Source of the DNA: Marinobacter sp. SS13-12
GTDB taxonomy: Bacteria; Pseudomonadota; Gammaproteobacteria; Pseudomonadales; Oleiphilaceae
Direction: 5' to 3'
Assembly: GCF_030227115.1 (NCBI RefSeq)
Contig: NZ_JASSUA010000004.1
Coordinates: forward strand, 233,152 to 297,151
Length of the DNA stretch: 64,000 nt
Below are positions 8,767 through 17,739 of the stretch, in pieces (positions within the stretch are counted from its first letter, which is position 1; every line of letters starts with the position of its first letter). The notes under the pieces are model-generated. The model had not been told where the DNA came from and made no database searches. It was given only the letters and a program-made list of their open reading frames with translations. Both the position numbers and the translations under genes were made by a program.

Positions 8767-9535
8767 ACACCGTCGCAAACCATTCCTGGCGTTCATCTGG
8801 GGCCCGACAACAGCAGCTCTGCTTGTGCTGCTATTGCTGGGGCTCGCCCTGGAGGGGCTGCTTGCATCGGGGCTGGCTGATCGCTCCATTGTCGCTGCAC
8901 CTTCGGAAATGCTGCAGTCCCTGGGACGCCTGTTCGCCAGGGACGAACTGGGCATTTCCTTTCTGATAACCCTGGCACAGGCATTGTCTGCAACGATAAT
9001 GGCCATGCTGATCGGATTGCCGTTTGGCTACGCCCTGTTCCGCTATGAGCTTCTGGGGCGCGCCTACAGGGGTTGGCTCGCCGCCTTGTTTGCAGCGCCT
9101 TTGGTGCTGCTCTACCCACTGTTTCTGGTGGTCATCGGGCGCAACTACGGGACCACGATCACCATGGGCGTCATGACCGGTATGATACCAATTGCTCTGT
9201 ATACCTGTGAGGCCCTGCACAAGGTGTCCCCCACGCTGTTAAAAGTGGGGGCAGCTTTCAACCTTACCGCCAAGCAGCGGTTTCGGCTGATACAGATTCC
9301 GGCTGCGGTGCCAGACACCTTCACAGGGATCAGGCTCGGGCTGATCTACGCCCTGGTCAATATCATAGGCATTGAATTTCTGATCGATTTTGGTGGGCTC
9401 GGACGTGTGGTATCCACCATGTTTTTCCGCTATGACATTCCGGGAATGTACGCCGCGATCTTCTTTATCATTTTGATCAGCTTACTATTTCTCACAGTTC
9501 TAAAAAGGGTGGAACGATGGCTCAGACCCGTATAG
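8753..9535 (+). CDS. ABC transporter permease
   Basis: Inner-membrane permease of about 260 residues with six predicted hydrophobic segments. It carries the BPD_transp_1 type loop around KVGAAFNLTAKQRFRLIQIPAAVPDTFTGIRL (read in part), which contacts the ATPase. The start overlaps the end of the binding-protein gene; 8747 and 8753 are both possible ATGs and neither has a strong ribosome site, so the start is uncertain by two codons. Partner of the second permease, whose start overlaps its end by 19 bp. Confidence 0.85.
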   Translation: MTPAEHRRKPFLAFIWGPTTAALLVLLLLGLALEGLLASGLADRSIVAAPSEMLQSLGRLFARDELGISFLITLAQALSATIMAMLIGLPFGYALFRYELLGRAYRGWLAALFAAPLVLLYPLFLVVIGRNYGTTITMGVMTGMIPIALYTCEALHKVSPTLLKVGAAFNLTAKQRFRLIQIPAAVPDTFTGIRLGLIYALVNIIGIEFLIDFGGLGRVVSTMFFRYDIPGMYAAIFFIILISLLFLTVLKRVERWLRPV

Positions 9536-10287
9536 ATCCGAAAATGCGCCGTCAGGTTCTGACCCTTCAGGTGCTGACACCGGTCGTACTGATCATTCTG
9601 TGGGAGCTCATTGCCCGCTCGGGTTTGCTGTATGAAGGGGTTGTTCCCACCACTCTGGAGGTGGTACGAGCATTCTGGGGTGAGATCACGAGCCCGGCGC
9701 TTTACCACCATTACGGCATAACCCTGATGGAGCTTTTCGGCGGCTTTATCATTGCAACCATCACCGGTGTTGTAGTCGGAGTGGCGCTTGGCAGCCGGCC
9801 CTTTGCTTCGCGCGTGGCTGACCCATTCCTGTCATCGCTTGCGACAACTCCCAAGATTATCTTTCTGCCGGTCGTCATGCTGATGTTCGGTATCGGGCCG
9901 GAATCCAAGGTTGCCCTGGGGGCACTGGCGGGATTTTTCCCTATTGCGCTCAGCACCATGGCGGGAACACTTGGCGTACGCCCGGTGCTGGTTAATGTTG
10001 GCAAGGTGCTCAACCTGAGCCGTTGGCAGATGCTGACAAAGATTTACCTGCCGTCGTTGGTAGGCCCCATCATCCGGGGCATGCGGCTTGGGCTGGGGGT
10101 AACCGTCATCGCAATACTGCTGGGAGAGATCAAGTTATCAAATGCTGGTCTTGGCTTCCTGGCCATTGAATACTACAACTCTTTCCATATCGCGAACATG
10201 TACTCAATCCTGATCATTATTTTTCTAACGGCCCTGATCATCAACGCAGCCATGAGCTACATCAGTCAGCGTTTCGATCGGTCATGA
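9517..10287 (+). CDS. ABC transporter permease
   Basis: Second membrane subunit, 256 residues. It has the SsuC/TauC pattern: N-terminal TM, then TTPKIIFLPVVMLMFGIGPESK, GFFPIALSTMAG and the EAA-like loop near NLSRWQMLTKIYLP. It starts within the end of the preceding permease, which supports a heterodimeric transmembrane pair. Together with 6950-9535 it makes a complete four-gene importer. Confidence 0.88.
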   Translation: MAQTRIDPKMRRQVLTLQVLTPVVLIILWELIARSGLLYEGVVPTTLEVVRAFWGEITSPALYHHYGITLMELFGGFIIATITGVVVGVALGSRPFASRVADPFLSSLATTPKIIFLPVVMLMFGIGPESKVALGALAGFFPIALSTMAGTLGVRPVLVNVGKVLNLSRWQMLTKIYLPSLVGPIIRGMRLGLGVTVIAILLGEIKLSNAGLGFLAIEYYNSFHIANMYSILIIIFLTALIINAAMSYISQRFDRS

Positions 10288-10304
10288 ATTCCCGGAGAAT
10301 ACCA

Positions 10305-10928
10305 ATGCCAGAATCAGACAGCCCCGTATGGGGAAAGAGAATGGGGTTTGGACAGCGCCCGGCCCTATTGATCGTTGACCTGACCCGCGCCTTCACCGAA
10401 GCGGGCCGTCCGCTGGGTTCGTCTATGCCGGCGACCCTTGAGGCCACCAATGCGTTATTGGATTGTGCACACAAAGCGGAAATTCCGGTCATTTTCACGA
10501 CGGTGAGCTACGACTCGAGTGACCTCAGCGATGCGGGAATCTGGATCACCAAGATAGGTGGCCTTGAAGATCTCAGATCCGGCAGCAATGGCGTCGATAT
10601 TGCCCCTCAACTGCACCGTGAAGAAAAGGACGGACTGCTGGTCAAGAAATACGCCTCCTGCTTTTTTGGCACTGACCTTGTGAGCAGGTTGCTTTCGATG
10701 GGTTGCGACACCCTGATCATGGCCGGCTGTTCCACCAGTGGTTGTATCCGGGCGACAGCCGTGGATGCCATCCAGTATGGATTCCGGCCCATCGTGGTAG
10801 AGGATGCCGTGGCAGACCGCTGGCCAGAGGCTCATCGGCAGTCATTGAGTGATTTGCAGGCAAAATACGCCGATGTATTGCCGCTCGAAGACGTGCTGGC
10901 ACATTTGGAGGCGCCACTGAAGGCTTGA
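10305..10928 (+). CDS. Isochorismatase-fold cysteine amidohydrolase (N-carbamoylsarcosine amidase-like)
   Basis: A 207-residue cysteine hydrolase with the triad D25 (LIVDLTRAF), a lysine at 114-115 (LLVKKYAS) and nucleophile C147 in STSGCIRATAVDA. That Cys motif and the following QYGF are typical of N-carbamoylsarcosine amidase and relatives, which split N-carbamoyl groups to amine, NH3 and CO2. I chose the ATG at 10305, which has GGAG 7 nt upstream, rather than the ATG at 10284. It is a clear paralogue of the protein at 20054-20737. The previous gene ends 17 bp earlier, so it belongs to the same operon. Confidence 0.85.
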   Translation: MPESDSPVWGKRMGFGQRPALLIVDLTRAFTEAGRPLGSSMPATLEATNALLDCAHKAEIPVIFTTVSYDSSDLSDAGIWITKIGGLEDLRSGSNGVDIAPQLHREEKDGLLVKKYASCFFGTDLVSRLLSMGCDTLIMAGCSTSGCIRATAVDAIQYGFRPIVVEDAVADRWPEAHRQSLSDLQAKYADVLPLEDVLAHLEAPLKA

Positions 10929-10963
10929 TCAACGAACAGTACGGGACTGAGGGAACGGCTCTT

Positions 10964-11926
10964 ATGGCGCAACACGACAGGCAGTTCGGTATTGTCGGGG
11001 CAGGAGGCATTGGCAGCTTTTACGCGATGAAGCTGTTAAATGCCGGGCATCGCTGCGTGATGGTGGCCCGCGGGAAGCGCCTAGGCCAGTTGCTTGAGTC
11101 CGGCCTGCGGCTATCCCATGATACGCAATATCATGAGGTGCCTTGTCCGTCTGCCTGTGACCTGAGTCAGCTGTTTGAACACTATACCCCCGGGCAGTTT
11201 CATGCTCTTGCTCTTTGCACAAAGTCTTCTGCAACCAAGGAACTCGCCGGTGCCATTGCCGGGTGGTTCGCTCGCTGTAATGCCACTTGCCCGGTCATCT
11301 CATTACAGAACGGCATGGATAATGAAAGCACCCTGGCAGGAGCACTTCCCCGGAACTGCGTGTTCGGGGGGCTTGCGGTGAAAATCGGTGCGCATCTGAC
11401 CGCCGATGGCTCTGTAGAGGCGAAGGGACCGGGTGAACTGATAATCGGCCCCTGGCCCAAGGGTTCACCGGACAGGGTGCCGGCTGAAGTGTCTACTGCC
11501 TTTGAGCAATCAGGCGCCCCCATCAGAATCAGCAATAATATACAGCGGGAACTATGGCTTAAACTCGCCATCAATAATGGCGTCAATCCACTGTCTGCAC
11601 TGACAGGCCTGGATACTCGGAGCCTGAGCCGGGAGCCCCCCTTTGCGCCGATGGTTTACAGCCTGATGCAGGAAGTCGCGATAGCCGCAAGTGCGGACGA
11701 AGTGCTGCTAACCCGCCAGGACATAGACGATATGTACTACCTGATCCGTAGTTTTGATGCGATCAAGACATCCATGCTGGTTGATCATGAACAGGGGCGG
11801 GCCCTGGAGCTTGACGCCATCTGTGGCGCAGTGATGTCTCGCCATCAGCGACTGGGAATCGATGCACCCTATACCCGTTTGGTCTATGCCCTTCTGAGCC
11901 AGATGCCCGGCTCAGTTCAACATTGA
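10964..11926 (+). CDS. 2-Dehydropantoate 2-reductase (ApbA/PanE) family protein
   Basis: A 320-residue NADPH-dependent ketoacid reductase of the ApbA/PanE family. N-terminal Rossmann motif is GIVGAGGIGSFYA; the second domain carries KLAINNGVNPLSALTG, matching the Lys-x3-Asn substrate motif of PanE (K-x3-N). In this catabolic setting it more likely reduces a pathway 2-oxo acid than makes pantoate. Start at 10964 (ATG, GAGGG upstream) is preferred to an in-frame TTG at 10925. Its 3' end overlaps the convergent TauE-like gene by 15 bp. Confidence 0.8.
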   Translation: MAQHDRQFGIVGAGGIGSFYAMKLLNAGHRCVMVARGKRLGQLLESGLRLSHDTQYHEVPCPSACDLSQLFEHYTPGQFHALALCTKSSATKELAGAIAGWFARCNATCPVISLQNGMDNESTLAGALPRNCVFGGLAVKIGAHLTADGSVEAKGPGELIIGPWPKGSPDRVPAEVSTAFEQSGAPIRISNNIQRELWLKLAINNGVNPLSALTGLDTRSLSREPPFAPMVYSLMQEVAIAASADEVLLTRQDIDDMYYLIRSFDAIKTSMLVDHEQGRALELDAICGAVMSRHQRLGIDAPYTRLVYALLSQMPGSVQH

Positions 11927-12673
11927 TGAACCCGCCTGCCAAAGCAGGCGCACCGACAGAAGCGTCAGTACGATATTGAACAAGCGATGAAAATGTTTAT
12001 TGGAGATAGTTCGGAGCACGTGCAACCCCAGCCAGGTTCCGACAAATCCGAAAATTGCCATACCCGCCATGAACAGCAGCCACTCCTGGAAAACAAAGCC
12101 CGCAAAACCAAACACAATGGCTTTCGGAGCGTGTTGAAGAGCCATCGCGGCCGCCTGGGTAGCGACGGTACCGAAACGATCCATTTTTATCTGCTTGATA
12201 AACGCAGCCACCAATGGCCCTGTAGCGCCAACAAACAGGCCGATAAAGGTGGTTGCGGTGGCGGCAATAAAGACACCGGTACTGCCAAGTACAGCCTTCG
12301 GCAGGCCGGGGCCCCAGCACAGATAAAGGACAAACAGCCCGATGGTCAACTGCCAGATATAGGCGGGCAGTTGCACCAGCAACAGGGTACCCAGCAATGA
12401 CCCGGCAACAACCCCTGGTATAAAGGCCGCCAGGACCTTCCAGTTGATGTTTCTCCAGGTCAACACCACCCTGCCTCCGTTCGAAGCAAACTGGATGATG
12501 CCATGGACCGGAATAATCGCCGCGGGTGGCACCCACATTGCCATCAGGACAAGCAGCAACAGCCCTCCCCCGACCCCGAAACTTGCGGTAACCATGGACG
12601 TCATGATTGAGCAGATGAAAAGAAACGCAACAATGCCTGTTGTCAGGGAATCAGGTATCAATATCAGTTCCAT
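11912..12673 (-). CDS. TauE/SafE-family membrane transporter (putative sulfite/organic anion exporter)
   Basis: About 253 residues with eight hydrophobic segments and the family hallmark ASFGVGGGLLLLVLM near the N-terminus, repeated as FVGATGPLVAAF in the second half. TauE/SafE proteins move sulfite, sulfoacetate or related anions across the inner membrane. Sulfite release by the TauD-like dioxygenase would make a sulfite exporter sensible, but this is inference. I use the ATG giving MELILIPDS; the longer frame would run through the divergent promoter. Converges on, and overlaps by 15 bp, the PanE-like gene. Confidence 0.75.
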   Translation of the reverse strand: MELILIPDSLTTGIVAFLFICSIMTSMVTASFGVGGGLLLLVLMAMWVPPAAIIPVHGIIQFASNGGRVVLTWRNINWKVLAAFIPGVVAGSLLGTLLLVQLPAYIWQLTIGLFVLYLCWGPGLPKAVLGSTGVFIAATATTFIGLFVGATGPLVAAFIKQIKMDRFGTVATQAAAMALQHAPKAIVFGFAGFVFQEWLLFMAGMAIFGFVGTWLGLHVLRTISNKHFHRLFNIVLTLLSVRLLWQAGSSMLN

Positions 12674-12685
12674 CGTTGCCCCATC

Positions 12686-12766
12686 AGAATTATTCTCGTA
12701 TATTAATATTTCATCTTGTTTATTAAGATTTTTGGCGATTATACGATTCCCGTGTGACAGCCACAA
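12686..12766 (-). promoter_or_regulatory. Promoter and candidate operator in the tauE / cyclodeaminase divergent region
   Basis: On the minus strand TTGTGG (12761-12766), a 17-bp spacer and a perfect TATAAT (12738-12743) form a good sigma-70 promoter for the TauE-like gene. Nearer the start codon is AGA-ATTAT-TCT (12686-12696, read on plus), continuing CGTATATTAA, a further likely member of the shared operator family. A separate ATCTT-N7-AAGAT dyad lies at 12713-12729. Which direction the operator serves is unclear. Confidence 0.4.
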
Positions 12767-12822
12767 TTGTTTGTTGCGAATCCACCAATTACAAAACCAA
12801 CAGCAACGAAAGGGGAAGTAGC

Positions 12823-13947
12823 ATGCTTTTTCTGAACAACGATGATATTCATGAATTGTTGAACATGAGGGATTGCATAAACATTCAGGAAGAGGCGTTC
12901 AAGGGTCTTGCAAAAGGTCACTCGATACATCGCCCCAGGATTGACATGTACGTGCCTTGTGAGCGAGACGACGGATACTGGCGCTGGGGCACGATGGAAG
13001 GCGCAACCCATGCCCCCGGACCCTATTTCGCGATTCGGATGAAGTCGGATGTCATCCAGTGGACCGAGGATAAGCGCAGTGGTCTGCCCCGCGAGGATAA
13101 ATACTGCGTGGAACCCGGCACCTACTGCGGGCTCATTATGCTGTTCTCAACCCGGAATGGCGAACCTCTGGCCATGATGAATGACGGCCACCTGCAACAT
13201 ATGCGCGTGGGAGGCGGAGCCGGTATCGGAGTCAAGCACCTTTCCCGTGAAGACTCCACCACGGTTGGCATGCTGGGCTCCGGTGGTATGGCGCGCACCT
13301 ACCTGCAGGCATTCTGCTCGGTACGCCCCATCACCAGGGTCAAGGTGTACAGCCCCAGCAGGGAGAATCGCGAACTCTACGCCAGAGAGATGGAGCAGGA
13401 ACTGCAACTTGAAGTCATCCCCGTAGACAGTGCAAGGGAAGCGGTTCGGGGGGTAGATATTGTCTCGTCATGCACCAGCAGCATGGTACCGACCATCGAA
13501 CCCGAGTGGCTGGAGCCGGGCATGCATGTTACCAACCTGGGGCCATTCGAGCTGTCTGAAGAGCTGCTTCTTCACGCAGACGTGGTTATTCGCCAGGGCA
13601 TTGCCGGTGGCGCCCCCACTGCAGGCGAAGATCCGGTACGAGTACGATCGGGTGTTGGCCATAGCCCGGTTGCCTACATTGCCGGCACTGAAGAAGAACT
13701 TCGCCGGTTACCGGAAGCCCGTCCCCGGAATACCCTGTTCCGCCGGGATTGTCCCGACTTCTCTGATCTTGTTAGCGGTAAAAGCGCCGGGCGACAATCC
13801 CCTGACGATATTACTCTCTACATCAACGGAGGTAATCAGGGACTGCAGTTTGCCAGCGTTGGCGGCCTGGTCTACGAGGCCGCCAGGCTGAAGAAGCTGG
13901 GTCGCGAGTTACCCAGTGAATGGTTCGTGCAGGACATTCGCGACTGA
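12823..13947 (+). CDS. Ornithine cyclodeaminase/mu-crystallin family protein
   Basis: A 374-residue NAD(P)-binding protein of the OCD/mu-crystallin family, whose members deaminate amino acids (ornithine to proline, alanine dehydrogenase) or reduce cyclic imines. The Rossmann motif GMLGSGGMA is at about residues 149-157, preceded by the conserved MNDGHLQHMRVGG segment, where the family normally places substrate-binding residues. It is longer than a typical OCD (about 320-350), with an extra segment near 60-100. ATG chosen for its AGGGGAAG site. A nitrogen-releasing role would fit the neighbouring hydantoinase and carbamoyl-hydrolase genes. Confidence 0.82.
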   Translation: MLFLNNDDIHELLNMRDCINIQEEAFKGLAKGHSIHRPRIDMYVPCERDDGYWRWGTMEGATHAPGPYFAIRMKSDVIQWTEDKRSGLPREDKYCVEPGTYCGLIMLFSTRNGEPLAMMNDGHLQHMRVGGGAGIGVKHLSREDSTTVGMLGSGGMARTYLQAFCSVRPITRVKVYSPSRENRELYAREMEQELQLEVIPVDSAREAVRGVDIVSSCTSSMVPTIEPEWLEPGMHVTNLGPFELSEELLLHADVVIRQGIAGGAPTAGEDPVRVRSGVGHSPVAYIAGTEEELRRLPEARPRNTLFRRDCPDFSDLVSGKSAGRQSPDDITLYINGGNQGLQFASVGGLVYEAARLKKLGRELPSEWFVQDIRD

Positions 13948-13957
13948 CATCGCAGAA

Positions 13958-14005
13958 AGAAGTGCAGGAAACCGGTCAACGGTATGCGCAGTTTCCTGCA
14001 CTTCT
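13958..14005. terminator. Bidirectional transcription terminator hairpin
   Basis: A perfect 15-bp inverted repeat (13958-13972 and 13991-14005; AGAAGTGCAGGAAAC and its complement) with an 18-nt loop fills the gap between two convergent genes. There is no long T tract on either side, but the position and arm length make a shared terminator the natural reading. Confidence 0.75.
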
Positions 14006-14011
14006 GATTGG

Positions 14012-15673
14012 CTAGGCCTTTCCATAGTCCTCGTGCGCCGCACGTGATGAAACATAACCATCCGCTACGTCCTGCGCCACTTTCTCCGCCGCTCGCAGGC
14101 ATGGGTCACCGTAACCCGCACCGCCACTCTGTTGCAGTCGCAACACCTGGCCCGCCTTCAAATGGCAGGTGACCAGCGGGCCCAGCTCTTCTTCGCCAGG
14201 CGTCCCCGGGTCCAGAATAGCCCTGGAATGCTGCGGTGGCTTGCCTCCTTTCAAGCCCCAGGCACCGTAGGTATGATTTGATGTCCTCACGGTTACCACG
14301 CAATCGCTGAGAAACTCATACTCCCGAATGAATCCGATACCACCACGCTGCTCACCCGGCCCGGCCGAATCACACCAGATATCAAAGCAGGATACCCGCA
14401 CCGGATACTCGGTCTCCAGAACCTCGACCGGCGTACTGGGCGTAAAGTGATTGATGGGTAGCACCACCGATGCACCATCCTCAAGACTGGTACCGCCAAG
14501 AGACGTCACCAGTAACTCATATTGCACCGCACGTTTACCCATTCGCGAGTAAGGGTAGCCCACGGCAAGAGCGCCGGTTCCCAACCCTGAAGGTGCCACA
14601 GCACGGGTAGGATTAAGCTGGCCGAGAGCGGCCAGTACGACGCTGTAGATAAGGTGTGACGTGGGAAAATAATGATTCACTGTCGCCGGATGCTGTGGGC
14701 TTACCACCAGGCCCGGCGGGATCATGAAATCAACCTGATCCACAAGCCCCGAGTTAATGGGGATAGTCGGATCACTCACCGCAATGGCCGCCAGCAGGCA
14801 AACCGCCTGCGCGGTTGGCGTGCAGCAGTTCACCGGCCCCAGGGTTTGGGGGCTGCAGCCACTGAAATCGAGGGTAAGCCGGTCGCCGGTTTTTGTCGCC
14901 TTCACATGAATGCGCACGGGCACATCTGTGTTTGCCCCGTCATGATCCAGCAGTCCCTCAGCTTCTGCGGACCCATCGGGCCAGTCGTTCAGCTCGGCAG
15001 CCAGCCGCGCGGCCGTGCTTTCCAGCAGTGACGCCATCACTCCTGTGAGCGTCGATGTACCGTACTCCCCACACAGATCCACTAACCGCTTTGCACCCAG
15101 CCGGGTACACCCGACCTGACCTCGCAGATCACCTACAACAGCTTCCGGCACCCGACTGTTGTTGCGGATAATGTCCTCTACAGCTTCGTTCACGCCCTCC
15201 TTGCTGGAATAGAGCACCGGGGGTAATAACAGGCCGTCATGATAGATTTCCCGGGCGCCCGCCCCCGAAGACCCGGGTACCAGTCCGCCCAGGTCCGCCT
15301 TGTGAGCCAGGCTCACTGCAAATGCAATCAGTTCACCTGCAACAAACACAGGCGTGATAACCATCATATCCGGAACATGCGGATTACCGGCCAGGTACGG
15401 ATCATTCAGGACATAGCAGTCCTCCTGCTGAATCCGGTCGCCGAACCGCGCCAGCACACTGCGTACTGCGGTGGTGTAAGGGAGCGAGTGATATTGTAGG
15501 CCACCACTGACGACAATGACCCGGCCACTGGCGTCAGTGATCCCCGCAGTACCATCCTGGGATTCACGCAGAATGGTTGAGTAGCCACTGTGGTAGAGCG
15601 CGTGCTCCATTGTCGCCGCGGTCTCTCGCAACCGGTTGATAACCACTTCCGTCGTAATCGGATCGGTGCTCAT
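14012..15673 (-). CDS. hyuB: Hydantoinase B / N-methylhydantoinase beta-type subunit
   Basis: A 553-residue HyuB-family protein, the partner of HyuA in ATP-dependent ring-opening of hydantoins or 5-oxoproline. Family features include an N-terminal DPITTEVVINRLRETAATMEH, then DPYLAGNPHVPDMMVITPVF and the GGxGFIREY and QQSGGAGYGDP stretches near the C-terminus. The start is the ATG that overlaps the HyuA stop as ATGA, giving strict coupling. HyuA/HyuB relatives also include acetone and acetophenone carboxylases, but the third subunit of those enzymes is absent here. Confidence 0.88.
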   Translation of the reverse strand: MSTDPITTEVVINRLRETAATMEHALYHSGYSTILRESQDGTAGITDASGRVIVVSGGLQYHSLPYTTAVRSVLARFGDRIQQEDCYVLNDPYLAGNPHVPDMMVITPVFVAGELIAFAVSLAHKADLGGLVPGSSGAGAREIYHDGLLLPPVLYSSKEGVNEAVEDIIRNNSRVPEAVVGDLRGQVGCTRLGAKRLVDLCGEYGTSTLTGVMASLLESTAARLAAELNDWPDGSAEAEGLLDHDGANTDVPVRIHVKATKTGDRLTLDFSGCSPQTLGPVNCCTPTAQAVCLLAAIAVSDPTIPINSGLVDQVDFMIPPGLVVSPQHPATVNHYFPTSHLIYSVVLAALGQLNPTRAVAPSGLGTGALAVGYPYSRMGKRAVQYELLVTSLGGTSLEDGASVVLPINHFTPSTPVEVLETEYPVRVSCFDIWCDSAGPGEQRGGIGFIREYEFLSDCVVTVRTSNHTYGAWGLKGGKPPQHSRAILDPGTPGEEELGPLVTCHLKAGQVLRLQQSGGAGYGDPCLRAAEKVAQDVADGYVSSRAAHEDYGKA

Positions 15674-17739
15674 TGCCTCACCTCCGTATCGATGACCAGC
15701 GCGCCAGAGGCATCCACTGTCAGGCGCTGCCCCTCCAATACCCATGTAGTGGAATCGAACTGCTCGATAACACAGGGCCCCGCAATCGAGTCGCCTGCCC
15801 CCAGTCGGCTGCGATCATAGACAGCCGCGGTCACACTTTCGCCGCTGTCGATATCCAGCACCTCCCGCTCCCCTTTGTAAGCAAGAGTGATGTCGCCGCC
15901 ACGATCAATATCCTGCTCTGTTAACTGTGGAACTTTGATGCTGGCCTGCAAACGGAAGGTCACTATTTCGGCCGGCTCATCAGGCGCACTTTGCCCATAC
16001 AAGTTGGCGTGCAAATTATCGAAATCCTGTTTGATCCCGGCTTTGTGCTCCTGACGGACCGGCACATTGGGGCAATCAACGGTCAGCTCGTAGCCCTGAT
16101 GCAGGTAGCGAATATCCAGCTGATAACGCAGCTCCACCTCTTCCGGCTGAAAGCCTTCCTCACGGGCATCGGCGTATGCCTGCTTACCCAGCTCGTCCAT
16201 CAGGGCGTTCATTTTACTGACATCAAACTCGTCCAGTATGCCCGGCGCAGAGCGGACATAAGTGTGCTTGACTTCAGTCTGCAGCAAGCCCAGGGCACTG
16301 TTCAGGCCCGGGTGACCGGGAACAATGACGCGGGGAATGCCCACTGCGCGAGCCAGCCAGCATGCATGCATAGGGCCAGCGCCACCAAACGGCACCAATG
16401 AAAAGCGACGGGGATCCTGGCCACGTTCCTGAAGCGCAAGCCGCAAGTCGATGGCCATGTGATTGTTCACGATTCGCAGAATGCCCGCCGCCGTATCCAG
16501 TGGCGTCAGGCCCAACGACTCGGCAATTTCCTCCATTGATCTGGTCGCCGCTTCCAGGTCCAGATGCATACGACCATCCAGAAGGCTTCCTGCACCCAAT
16601 ATGCCCACCACGAGATTGGCGTCTGTAATGGTAGGCCGGGTGCCACCGCGGCCATAACAGGCAGGGCCAGGGACAGCACCAGCACTGGCCGGGCCCACCT
16701 TCAGCAGGCCATCCTTCCCGACATAGGCCAAGGTTCCACCCCCCGCGCCCAGCGTACGCACCTGTAACATGGGCGTGCCCACATGCTGGCCTCCCAGCAC
16801 ACCTTCACTGGTCTGCTGAGCAAGTCCTCCCGCGATCACACAGATGTCAGTGCTGGTGCCGCCCACATCGAACGTAACCAGATTGCCGGTACCTGCGCGC
16901 TCGGCCAGTCTTAACCCTGCAACAACGCCACCGGCCGGTCCTGAAAGAAGGGTCTGGTTGGGAAACCGGGCCCCGATGGTAATCCGCATCAAACCACCGT
17001 TGGACTGCATCAGATAAACCTGGGGTGTGGTTACACCCCGTTCTTTCAGCCGCCCGGCAAGACTCAAAAGATAGTGTTCAACAACCGGTCCGATGTACGC
17101 ATCCACCACGGTTGTTGATAATCGCGGGTACTCTCTTATCAGGGGCAATATGGCCGAGGAAAGCGAAACCCGCACCCCGGGCGCCTCTTCAGCAATGATT
17201 TCAGCGGTGCGTTGCTCGTTCACGGGATTCAGGAAGCTGAACAGGTAACACACAGCAATGGCTTCAACGCCCTGATCCCGCAAGTGTCTGACAGATTCCC
17301 GAAGCCGGGCCTCATCCAACGGAGTCTGGATGCCGCCGTCATAACCCAGGCGTTCATCCACTTCGGCTGTGAATCGCTGCGGTGCAAGTAACGGTGCTTT
17401 CGAGTAAAACGGGTCAATCAGGCTCACCGGGTCCGGACGTGTCCAGCCCCTGGCCTCATAGACCGCCCGAAAACCTCTGGTTATCAGAAGCCCTGTAGCA
17501 ACGCCTTTGTTTTCTAACAGCGCGTTGGTGGCTACCGTCGTACCATGCACCAGCATCTGTATTTCCCCAGGTGCCACGCCCTGATCAAACAGGTCCTCCA
17601 GTGCTGCCATTACCGCCCTTGAAGGGTCCTCCGGTACAGAGGGTACTTTCGCCAGGCGCAACGCCGGTTCGTCGGGGCTGAACGCAACCAGATCCGTAAA
17701 CGTTCCCCCTGTATCGATTCCCACCAGCCATCGTTTCAC
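15670..17739 (-). CDS. hyuA: Hydantoinase A / N-methylhydantoinase alpha-type subunit
   Basis: A 689-residue HyuA protein with the actin-like/ASKHA ATP-binding fold: phosphate motif VGIDTGGTFTD at the N-terminus, then LLSGPAGGVVAGL, TFDVGGTSTD and VPFGGAGPMHA. It hydrolyses cyclic ureides using ATP together with HyuB. The best start is GTG at 17739 (GTGA overlap with the permease stop, GGGGGCGG upstream). With the isochorismatase-fold hydrolase in the same operon it could convert an N-substituted hydantoin to the carbamoyl amino acid and then to the free amine, as known for N-methylhydantoin in creatinine breakdown. Confidence 0.9.
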   Translation of the reverse strand: MKRWLVGIDTGGTFTDLVAFSPDEPALRLAKVPSVPEDPSRAVMAALEDLFDQGVAPGEIQMLVHGTTVATNALLENKGVATGLLITRGFRAVYEARGWTRPDPVSLIDPFYSKAPLLAPQRFTAEVDERLGYDGGIQTPLDEARLRESVRHLRDQGVEAIAVCYLFSFLNPVNEQRTAEIIAEEAPGVRVSLSSAILPLIREYPRLSTTVVDAYIGPVVEHYLLSLAGRLKERGVTTPQVYLMQSNGGLMRITIGARFPNQTLLSGPAGGVVAGLRLAERAGTGNLVTFDVGGTSTDICVIAGGLAQQTSEGVLGGQHVGTPMLQVRTLGAGGGTLAYVGKDGLLKVGPASAGAVPGPACYGRGGTRPTITDANLVVGILGAGSLLDGRMHLDLEAATRSMEEIAESLGLTPLDTAAGILRIVNNHMAIDLRLALQERGQDPRRFSLVPFGGAGPMHACWLARAVGIPRVIVPGHPGLNSALGLLQTEVKHTYVRSAPGILDEFDVSKMNALMDELGKQAYADAREEGFQPEEVELRYQLDIRYLHQGYELTVDCPNVPVRQEHKAGIKQDFDNLHANLYGQSAPDEPAEIVTFRLQASIKVPQLTEQDIDRGGDITLAYKGEREVLDIDSGESVTAAVYDRSRLGAGDSIAGPCVIEQFDSTTWVLEGQRLTVDASGALVIDTEVRQ

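Noticed and set aside
14012..17739. Acetone or acetophenone carboxylase
   Set aside because: Only HyuA- and HyuB-like subunits are present; the small third subunit and other acx/apc genes are missing, while an N-carbamoyl amidase is in the operon.
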